Assembly: GCF_003589595.1 (NCBI RefSeq)
Contig: NW_020653719.1
Location: 1,793,181 to 1,857,180 of the forward strand
Direction: 5' to 3'
Source: Hyposmocoma kahamanoa
Lineage: Eukaryota > Arthropoda > Insecta > Lepidoptera > Cosmopterigidae
DNA: 64,000 bases
Positions 45,501 to 57,500 of this stretch are shown in pieces. Numbering within the stretch: position 1 is the first letter of the stretch; the number at the start of each line of letters is the position of its first letter. The notes under the pieces were generated by a model. That model was not told the DNA's origin, ran no database searches, and was given only the letters and a program-made list of their open reading frames with translations. The translations under genes were made by a program, and so were the position numbers.

Positions 45501-48500
45501 ATTCAAGTTAAAATAAAAAAAAAACGCATGTCGAAATGTCCATATCTCAGCATGTGACTATGCTAATTACATAGCCCTCACTATTATTCTGCCATGGCCT
45601 GTCAAATACATATTTAGGTACAAAAATCACTACTCACGAGCACTCGCGATCTCGCGCTAAGGTTATGGATAGTGAAGACACAGCGCTGTTTAATTCGTCA
45701 AGCCATAAACACGCGGCTAAAGTACTATGTATGTATCAGATGAAGATACTGTAAGAAGAAATAATCATGTTGAAGAAATAAGCTGTTTGTACCCTCTAAT
45801 AACTTTTTTTTATATAATCTTTTATCCCAGGGCAAATATTACGAACCAGCAAAAAACATATAAAAAAGTTTACAGCTGGCGCTAGTATGTTTACGTTATA
45901 TTGCAACTATATATATTTTTGAAAACGATGCAATGTTTTAAAAGTGGTTACATAATTATGATAAAATCACAATCCTAATCGTGTACATCTTAATGCAATT
46001 ATAAATAAATAATATGCATTGTATAAATATTTACGAAAATGATATGGATACATTTATGACACCAGGACTATATATTTTTTATTGACTGTATTTATTTTTC
46101 TTTGGAATAAAAGTATAACTTTTTTAAAATGGTGTCGTGATTACATAATTTTGAAAACAGCACAAGGTTTTTTTTTTATTTATCTAATCTAATTCTAATT
46201 TACATAATTTTGAAAATGTGTGAACGTTTACATTTAAATGCACGCGACTGTATCCCACAATCTCGCGATTTACATTATTGGCCATCGCGAGCACGCGCGA
46301 TATCGTACGAGACATCGTGTGTCGTGTTGTCGTTGCTGAGTTTATAAAGAGTATATGTAGGCAGCAATACGGTTCAATGTTACAACAAGTATTTCAAATC
46401 GTCTCGTCCATCCTCGTCAATCCCGACCATTTCCACCTAAGATGCGCTAGGAGAAAATTGATGTTTTGCCACACAAGTTTTAAAAATTGTCTCGCCTCGC
46501 CGGTGAAAATACACCATTAGGCAGTAAATAAATAAAATTTGACACAAACAACTATTATTTTCTTGGGAGTGCCCTAATCAACTAAATGAAAGTGGTTGGT
46601 GCCAGTACCGAACGTTTAATGCTTTTATAGCTCGAGCCTTAGCGCGTCGTGCGGCTGGAGGTGTGCCATCACAATTTATTTGTTTGTTTTAGGCAGAAAG
46701 TAGCAGACGCAGAGTGCGCGACATACAAGTGGTGGGTATTACCACTTCACTCGACGATCACGGCCGACGAACAAGTACGCGTGTTCCAACGAGCGCCGCC
46801 CGGCCACCGCAAGATCATACTCGCCACCAACATCGCCGAGAGCTCTATCACCGTGCCAGATATCAAATACGGTGAGTTATTTATTGTGTAACAGGAACAA
46901 CAGTAAAATAAAGATAATTGATTCGTTTATCATCCTAAAAAATAGCTCGTTTTAGAGTACCCTTAACCGACAAATCCGAAAACTGTGAAGTCTTAAATAT
47001 GTACTTAATTGTACTGAAAGTCTTTTTGCTCTAAGTGTAATAGCTTCCGAGTTATTCAATGATAAAGATTTGCTTGAAAAGTCTGTGTTGTCAACCCTAC
47101 ACACAGCTGTTGTAGTTGTGCTGATCACACGCCGATGTGTTTTTCCACACAAACACACTAATACACTTTACTTGCTTAACACAAACACTACTTAATAACG
47201 GCACTATTTCAGTTGATGTCACAACCCAACAATTAATAAGTAAACGTTGTTTTGTGTTGTAAACACGAGAAAAACATGAGACCACGAGTTACCATACAAC
47301 CAGACATTTTGAACTAATTTATGAATGAAAAAGTGTTGCCAACTAGACTAAAGCCAATATCACTAAACAGAAGGTCCATTTAATTGGTCAGAACTTTATG
47401 GTCACAGTACAGTCAATAGACTCTTGAATACTAAGACAAAAAAATATTAAATTTTAAACGATTAAACCTAATTAAATACGCGCCAAAAACAGCAGATTTT
47501 TTGTCGCTAGAAAAATAAAGACGCTTTTGATGTCAAAATGTCACATAAAGGGACAAAGTCGTTTAGTTGGCACTGCATATAGATGCGCGCGGCGGCGGCG
47601 TACGCGTCGGATATCGTTGATTATTAAATATCTAAATGTTAATTTTATAAATACAATTATGATAAAGAAATAGGTTTGACAATAATCGTCTTGTCTGGTA
47701 TAAGTACCATAAGCAATTCAAAAGTAAAAGTAAGTTAAATGAAGGTCGGTTAATGAATTGTAATAGTAAACAATTTAGCAATGTGACAATCGATACTCAA
47801 TAACAAGAAAACGAACCGTGGAAGTGGTGTGCAGACCTCCAAGAACCGATTTATTTATTTTTACATTACATTTATTAAAATTTCAATCGGCTCAAGTTAA
47901 CAAAATATTTTGTTTTAAATGTTGATCTCATTAAAATGAATTCTTCGTATTAAAGTTAATAAATTCTTATAGAGTAAATTAAAAGTATTTCCAAATGCAT
48001 TGAAAAATAGACATAAAATAAAATAGTACAAAAAAAAAACGATCTCCCGATTATGCTACCAAAAACAGATAACAGGTATCAAGTGTGCATCTCTAAGCGG
48101 TGATAAGTGACGTGATTGCTTGCCTTTATTTACTATTTTACGTTAAGGCCGCATTAAGGGTTACGAGACTATTGTAATTTGAGTACTTGACGCATGTTGT
48201 AGAACGTGTTTACTTAATTTACACATGTCTCCCGAAGATTCTATGAAAGGTGCATTTTTTCGGTGAATGTAAATAATAAAATACCCGCATAATTAATCAT
48301 CATCCGCATGATGATTGATCAAAGAAAGCCACTGATGGGGTGCTGATCAACGACGAAGGTCAACGACCTATTAAATTACAAAGATTTTGTTCTGAGTACC
48401 TCCTGGTAGTTGCCTCCAATAACTGTGTGTAGGGTTGACAACACGGACTTTTCAAGCAAGTCTTTATCATTGAATAACTCGGAAACTATTACACTTAGGG

Positions 48501-51500
48501 CAAAAAGATATTCAGTACAATTAACTACATATTTAAGACTCTTTATCAATTTTCGGCTTTGTCGGTCGTTTTGTTCCATCCTGTATAAACTTCGGCGGGA
48601 ACGGGGATTGCCTAACTCCTATAACTTACTCGTCCGGTAAAACTTTACTTCCGGGCTCTGCAATAATACACTATATAACATCGTCTTTCTATCCAGTGAT
48701 CGACTTCTGCCTGATAAAAATCCTAGTGGCAGATGAGCACACCAATTTTACGTCGCTGCAGATGTGCTGGGCTTCGAAGACGAACTGTGAGCAGCGTGCC
48801 GGTCGCGCCGGCCGTGTGAGAGATGGCCGTGTATACAGGCTTGTTACTGACAAGTTTTATGTGAGGACTTATGTTTATTGTCAACTTATTTATTAAAAAT
48901 GGCTTACTTTACATTGCGCCTGCGTAAGTATATTTTGACTGTCATAAGTTGGACTATGCTAAGGAAATATTAGCTATAAAAATGGAAGTAAATTAATTTG
49001 CTACCTAATCGGAGCGTTGATCTATCAACAACCCCTAAGAATGCGTCGTAGAAGCGAAACACGTGTCGGGTATATTTTTGTTGGTGATATATGTGGGTGT
49101 AGTTGCGCTTGTGTTATTTATTTTATTAATTTTGAAGATGGGATAATTTAAATGGAATATATTCAAACATAAAAAACAATTTATTAAATTTGACTAACTT
49201 CTGTTGTTCCGATTTTTTTTTTCTAATACAATGAAATGATTCTTACATGAAACTGAGTCAAACAGCCCTCAAAAAAATTAATCAATTTTATTAATTTTTA
49301 TGGACAACTTATGTTTGACAAAAAAATTTACTATGCCAAAATTGTTTTCTCAAAAAAAGACGTGGTGGTTCCTGCCGAGATAACTATCTCCTTTGGTTTC
49401 GGATTTCCCCATACTATCCCAGTTTAAAAAAAAAACACTGTATTCTAACATCGATCCTCAATTTCCCTGATCGTGTCTCGTCATTGGTTTAAGAAGATTG
49501 ACACGTGTCATTCTAATTATATTATGCTAAATTTTAGGGAGTATAACAATGTAATTTGTAGGAGGGTCTTTCTCAAGAGGGTCGTCCAGAGATTCTACGA
49601 TGCCCGCTAGAGCGGCTGGTGCTGCTGGCAAAGATGCTGGATATGGGACAGCCTAGTGACGTACTGGCGCTTGCCATGGACCCGCCCGACATGTCCAACA
49701 TACATCGCACCATACTCGTCCTCAAAGAGGTAAACATGAAACTAAGCTTCATTGTTCGATAAATAACAAAGTCAAATTGGAAATAGTTAAAACTGAGAGT
49801 CACCTGATTCTCAAATTAGGACACTTGTGCTACAAATCGGTACTGGTTAAACATTATCTTTCCGGTGCAATTTTAACCTATTACGTGGAATAATGTATTA
49901 AGACCATGTAATAGAACTAAATTCTGCGTTTTGAATTTACATTGTAAGAAGTCTTCTTACTGAACATTTGGCGCATAAAGGAGTCACCATACTTATCGAC
50001 ACGGAGTCGCTTTAATCCCGTCCTCCCGTCCCGTCGATCCGATGATCCGCAGCAATCTTGACGCCCGAACGGCTGCCTTGAAGTCCGAACGTTCCCGTCG
50101 ACGCCCGAACATCCCCGTCGACGCCGGAACGTCCGCGTCGACGCCCTAACGGCCGCGTCGTTGCCCGACCGTCCGTGTCGACGCCTGAACATCCGCGTTG
50201 ACGCACGAACGCCTTGGTCGAGATGCTCGAACGGTTGCGTTCACGGTGAATCGGCTTAACACGACAACGGTAAAACATGATCCCCTCAAGCCGATTTCGC
50301 GTCGACAAATGTGTGACTCTTAAAGGGCGCAAGCTTAACACTTTTGTAAGGATGGAATTAGGTACAAAAGTTACTTCGACGCTTGCAATTGTTTTGCGTT
50401 TTGCTAGGATGTTTTGATGATATAGATGTCATTTATAACCACAAAACTTTTAATGTATCTTTAAGATTGGAGCTTTAAGAAAGACGTTGGCTGGTGAATG
50501 GAGTCAGTCGGACGGTGACATAACATATCTCGGGCGCATTATGGCCAAGCTGCCTCTAGATGTGCGCGCCTCGAAGCTTATCGTACTTGGGTACATCTTC
50601 GGCTGCCTTGACGAGGCTCTTGTTATGGGTAAGACGAACATGTGCGATAGCGATGGCGTTGGGAATCAAGTCTCGTGTTTTGAAAATGCTTCCTATCTTG
50701 CTTGCTTGGTATCTAACCTAACCTTAAGAACCTTAGGAACGCTTAAAGCCAGCGCTATCTGGAGGACGGCAAAGCGGTGGACATTAAATTTATCAATGTA
50801 TATTTTATACTATTAAATTTATCAATGTATATTTTATACTATTACACTTGTAATAAAGTATGAACTTCAATGCTCTGAGACGCAGACAGATGCGCTGCGG
50901 TACTCCGTGGTCGGTCCCAGGGCATTATGCATTGAAATTTATACCTCATTATTAATTACAATTGAAATAGCATAAAATTTACATAGGTAAATTTCACGGA
51001 AAAAAAACGGTGGATGTGTCTTAAACCTAAATTACTATCATTATATATTAAAAATAAGGTATCTAACCTACCAGCTGTCGCGCGCGGTCACAGAGACCGC
51101 AGCGACCTTATTTTAGTCATTTTACAAAAACTATAAACAATAAACGGTTGCGCGACCGTGATATCCTCGAGGGGGTGAGGTACTTCCCCTTAGTAGCCCT
51201 GTGATTTTTCACCGCAAGCACATGTGCGCTTTGTTTATTTGTGTTTGCGGTCTCAGATTCCGCGACCGGTCGTGTGCCAGAAAAATTAATGGAATGAAAC
51301 TGAAACCTGGGTGAGTATTTCATGTTATTTGTATTATATTACTTACTAAACTACATTATTTTATGTATTAAATTATTCGTTATTTCAGTACTTGTTGTAG
51401 ACACAACATGAGTTACAAAAAATCAGAATGGCTTGCAGAGGAAGCGGACAGAAGATGAAGATTTTGATGATGTAAAACCATTGCTGCTGATAAAAGTAGG

Positions 51501-54500
51501 TTATCGTACTACCTGCTCCTAAAAAAACTTAGAAGGTTTTCATTTTGGTTTACTTTTTTATTTTATAACAATTGAGATATTACATAGAACATCATGAAAA
51601 AACATTAATAAATTAATGTGATTTTACAGTTCCTACAATATTGTGCAATTGATGACAATATTGATTGATCTCGATAATAATCAAGTATTATTAAATATTA
51701 TTGTGTTATACTTATGAACGATTAAGATACAAAATTTCATCTTTTTTTGTTATTTTGTTGATTTTTAACGTTGTTTGTGTCATATGACTAAAATTTTGAA
51801 TTTTTTATAAACTGTTCAACTAATAAGTACAAATAAAAAAATAATAAGTAAATAATGTTTTCTTATTTTCATTTAAATAGATGAGAGACTTTTTTTTATC
51901 ATGTGCTACACAATGTCATGAAAATATTCAATTGTCTTCTCAAACTGAACGCGTAAAGTTGCGGTCTCACAGACCGCACGCGACTGCTTATGTTCGGCGC
52001 AAGGGTACGACCACTGGAAGGTTAATTAATAACTTTTGTAACTATTGTGAAAAAGTAGGGTGGTTTGCATTAATATTAGACTTAACACTTGATGACTGTA
52101 CCACTTCAGTCAACCGTGACCATGGGACCTGTAAAGGGCCCGAAACATCGGTTTGTTTGAAAAAACAAATATACGCGATTTAGGTCCGGAAAAATGGTTT
52201 CAATACCTAGAAACAGATTATTTAATTCTGCAAACCGCATCAGCTTTAAATGGTTATTGTTGCAGCGGCGTCAATATCCGTGAAGAATTTGTTCAGCAAC
52301 CCGTTCCGCGAGCGTCTCAACGCTTACAACTCCAAGCTGACCTGGGCCGACGGCTCTACTAGCGATTGCATTGCCTTCCTCAACGTCTACAAAGTTTGTA
52401 TCGCGGACTTCAAAAATGGTGTTCGATTGCTAACGAGGAATGAGCAGTACAATAAAAGAAGAATTTATTTCTCACTTACACATAATGGGTTTGGGACCGA
52501 GGTCCCAAAAAAAAGCAATAGAATTTACTCCCGGACACACCCAAAACACCCAGACCAGAACCAACAAGTTCATTTGCAAAAAGGTACCACCGGGAATCGA
52601 ACCCGTGACTTACTCATCCAGTGCTTTATTTTTCTGTTTAAAGTAATGTAGTCTTAGAGGACAAAGTTTGTGTTGCATTGCTTGTAATGCATTGCAGGGC
52701 ATTTCTAGGTGTCCCTAATGCAAAGCGTAATAACCAATTCCTTCCTATAAACTTTTCCGAAACTTATCTTTAATTGTATGGTTTGTCATTTGAAAAGGCA
52801 AAAAAATAAAAACAACTAGAAACTCTCCAAGCATTCGCTACAAAGGCGTTTCACGTTTATAAGTGATGTGTCCACAACATGATAGTTTTTTATTTCTGTT
52901 CGTTGTTGTAACCTTTCCAAGTGGGTTAAATAAAACTGGCATATTTTACTTACAGTTACTCTTTTAATTACTGTAGACTTCTTGTCAATTACGTTTTACA
53001 TTCGTCTAACGGTTATTGTTTCTTGTAACAATTTTTTTTTCTCTTTAAAGGTGTGGACCCATTTGCGGCAGCAGCAATACTTCCGCCAACAGCACGGCAA
53101 CGAAGTGCAGTGGGCGCGGCGGTTTTACGTCCAAATCCGGTCGCTAAAAGAGCTCGATGACTTGGTGCGAGAGCTTAAACTTCGCCTCAGTCGCGAGGGT
53201 ATTGACATCAGTAAGGAGGGGTCGCCATGGGATAAAAATGAATTGGCGCTCGTACTCAAGGTAAATCATGTTATTTTATTACTAATCATGTGTTAGTGCG
53301 TACATGCCAGGTCAGCGAATGCTAAAGAGAGATGCTTTTTTTATGATATTAAGTGACGGGCTCAACAAGTCGTGCGCATGGTGGTAAAGCTACCCGCCTG
53401 TTCATAGCAATTGCAAAGCCACTCAGAGCTTTTAATCGCAAAGATCTGAGAAGCACTGCCACTGCGCTCGTCACCCTGAGACATAAGTTGACAAATCCCA
53501 TGTGCCTGCAATTACACCAGCACCCTTACCCTACAAAACCTGAACGCAGTAATCTTGCATCACTGCTAAGCGGCAGAAATAGGTAAGGTGGCATTACATC
53601 CCTGGCCAAACGCACAAGAAGCTCTACTGCTGCTAAAAACTTGACATGTGTCGTTTTTGGCGGTCCCATATTTTGTTTGGTTTTCGCCATTGTTACACAT
53701 TGGAAATGAAACTATTTTGTAGTATAGAAAGACTATATTTATAGTCTAACTGCAACGTGTGATCCTGACAGAGACGTCATCTCGTATTATTAGAATGGAC
53801 GTAGGTGATAAAATATAATAAATACATTGGTTTAAAGAGACATGTTTTGTTCGGTCTCCAGAATATAAGTGACAAAATCATACAATTTAAAATGAAACGT
53901 AACTTAACTATTAACCAAGCAATACGCATCACATGTTGCAGTTAGACTATAAAAAATATAGTCTATGTATTCTACAATTTTTTCGGATCTAAATCTCAAA
54001 GGCAAACCAATGTGTCAGGCTTTTTACAGGACCCCAAATCTGCTAATTTTCTTGAAACCGCTGGGCATTGTATTTCCATCGAGACTCCACTGAGATTTTG
54101 TTGCAATTATGATACTATTTCTTATTTTGCTAAAATATAGTTGCAATGCCAGTTGAGTCTTGACATTCATTCAATCACTAAGGATTGATATTGCCTTACT
54201 AAAACTATCATGAAAATTACTAATGCATAGTCTATAATCATAATCATTTATTCATAATTTCCATTACATGTCAATATGAGAATGTTAACTAAACAAATGT
54301 ATTGAGTTGCATTATAAACTGATATTAAAAAAAAAATACTAACCTTACACGCAATAAAATAACATTATCTAAAATTAAAAAATCCGATATATTAAAAAAA
54401 GAGCGCTGGATTAGCTACATCTTTAGCCTAAAGCGAAAGGAAAACGTGCCCGGAGCGCTGGTGACATTGTCAGGGAGGTGGTTGTATACGTGATAGCTCA

Positions 54501-57500
54501 TTGCATGAATGGTCCGCGTCGCCTTCTCCAGCCGGCGAAGATCTCTGTGCGAATTGATACAAGTGATTACGTGCATACATGGCTATTTGGAGTATCAGCA
54601 GACAGGGAAGCGTCAGTATCCTAAGGACTACTATATTATACTATGTCGTATGTATTATCGTACTATGGTACGACCGTGAGCACTTCATTAGAAATACGCG
54701 CCACGGCCCGTACTGAACGTCTCTGCAGCCGGAAAACACGATCCCAATCCGCCGCATTTCCCCAAAATTATATGCCACATTCTAGTACCTATTGTACAGA
54801 GGCAGAATAGCATGCACGAACGCGGCTTTTGTAAGTGTCGGAGAGAGACGACTTAGAGCAAAGCATGCTTTCGCCAGTTTTCCACAAAGATGGTCAATTT
54901 GTTGCTCCCAGGTCAATGCTTGATCTACTTGGAGACCAAGAGAGGATACCACCTACACTTGCTCTATACGCACACCGTCTACGCTGAGTATAAGTGGTCG
55001 GCGGGAACCAAGAAAGGTCGAAACTTATGAATTGCGTCTTTGTAAGATTTAGTATCAATCCGTTGCTCCGAAACCAGCCAGCCAGGTCATATGCAACAGA
55101 GTTGAGCAGCCGTTCTAACGCGTCAAGAGTCGGTCCAGTAATAACTTCTGCTACATCATCTGCATACATATATATTTCTGCCTGCTCTATGGCATGAAGC
55201 AGATCATTTAGGAGGATAGAGAAAGCAAGGTTTGACAACGAAGATCCTTGCGGGACACCTATTGCGGCACGGAGCCCGTCGGACCTTACCTTGCCCCCCT
55301 CACTTACTACATACTGTACTCTGTCACTCATGAACTCCAGTAACACACTTGACACACGTCTGTTGATGCCATAGTGCTGGAATTTCATCGATAGTACAGA
55401 GTGGTCAGCGACGTCGAAGGCCTTTGAAAGGTCGCAGAAGATAACTGCGACCTCCTGCCGAGATTCGCGCGCGTCGAGAAAGGCCTGAATAATTTTACGA
55501 GTGAGGAGTGTTGTAGAATGCTCACTACTATAGGCATGCTGCCGATCTGAAATACTACCAGTTTTCTTAGGAAGCCTTGCGGTGAGCCCATTTTCAAATA
55601 CCTTTTCCACACCGGGTATTATTGAAATTGATCTGTTGGAACTGGGGTCAGCTTTTTTACCTTTACCTTTGTAAAGGGGACAGACTTTGACCTTTGGGAA
55701 GTATTAAGGGTAGATACCTTCTTTAATACAGTTATTGAACAAAGTTGTCAGTGGTAATGCCATCGTCATCGCGATTGAACGTAGCAATTCAACGGGTACG
55801 CCGTAGATGTCTCTCGTACGCTTATTGACAACTTTTATCATAATTATACGACGCGAAGTACGTCGTGGTGTAAAATAAAGTAACCAAATTGACTGGTTAG
55901 CTAAGTGTCTAGTGTCTGCTGAGCTTTCAATACTGTGTTGCCGCCGTTACGAACTGGCTGTTTAGAGTATTAATCAATTCTTTTTTCGAGTTGAAGTCGT
56001 TACCGTTTCATGACGTCTACGTATTCTACTAACTTTGTCCTTTTTATTTTGCCAGCCTCCATGGCTACTATTCGCCACATTGTTTTAATATTGTTATTAC
56101 TATTTAATTTGCAATAAATTTTTCAAAATATTTTGTCCTCTCCGATTTAAGTAAATTATGACATCATTTAGTACATTCGACAATTTTAGTTTTAATATTA
56201 AAGTCATTAGGGAATTTATTGCTTAATTCAATTAGATCAAATAGAAATGACTTCAAATTGAAAATATTCTCATTTATTCATGAATTGTTGTTTATAAATT
56301 GTATAGTTTTCTTCAGCGGAATACAAATGTCAATTTTGGTAATTATAATATTTGTGATATAATATTGTTTTTGGCGAATTGTTCAACTGAAATATATTAA
56401 ATAATACATCCTAATTTTATCTCGTTTAATAACCAATTTAGTCTTTAAATAAAATATATATAATCTTAGTAGACTACACCTTTGGTGATTCGATATGCCT
56501 TCGACTCGCCATTCAAGATCAGAATACCAAAAAATTGCAAAATAGTTGTATACTATTCAAAAATGGCTTGCCACTGACAAGTCACTACTTAACTAATCGA
56601 CTATATAACCAGAAATAGAGACGAAATGTCATTTAATTTGTTTGACAATGGTTCTGCCAAATCATTACTGTTACTGTGAATTCGAAACAATTCACGGGTG
56701 TCGTCAATTGACGAGTGTCGGCAATTAACTTCAAATCGACCAGTTTAACTTGAGCTTTGCTATAATGGACGAAAATTGCAAAATTACATATTTAATTACC
56801 GATAAAATGTGATTCCCTTTGTTTTGTAATTAGATGTTTTGCTGTTTTTCCCTCAACACCGAATGGAACAGCCCCTATTGTTAGAGATATTATCTTTATC
56901 GCAATAAATACAGAATATTTTTGGAATATACGAAGACGTACATCCAGGTCAGTTGTTGGCGCTGTACTATTTTAGTTTTCTAATTTGTGATTATAGCACA
57001 AACGAGAGTTAATATTTAAAAGTCATACAAGGCCCATTTGCCTGATAAGTTGTCAGGAATCGATATACTCGACGACTTAATTTTTAGCAAAGTACCAAAC
57101 GTATAATTCCTGCTAGTTATATAAAAATATAACCGCAGTTACAAGCCTGACTATCAGTCAAAGAAATCTGTGCTCTCCTCGCCGAAATCACACTCGTATT
57201 GAAAAGATTCAGATCAAAAGAAGTACATAGAATGTTAAAATTATTGCTTGCAGGCCATATTGCCTTAATTAGTACGGGCCCGGGCTAGAACCAAAAGTGA
57301 ATCGTTGCTCGAAGATTTAAAGGGAACTGTTAAGTGATATTTGTGATCATATTTATCATCGCTATTTTTGTTTTAGATAATAATGGCGGGCGCGGTGTAC
57401 CCTCAGTACTTCGTGCAGGTGTCGCAGGACGAATCACGCGAGCGCGATGCAGTGCGCATACTTGGCGGACATGACCCGAGAAACACGGTACATTTACTTT

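Noticed and set aside
50012..50341. Arg/Asp-rich ORFs on the minus strand
   Set aside because: Created by the 20-bp minisatellite; the period breaks codon register and no domain is recognisable.
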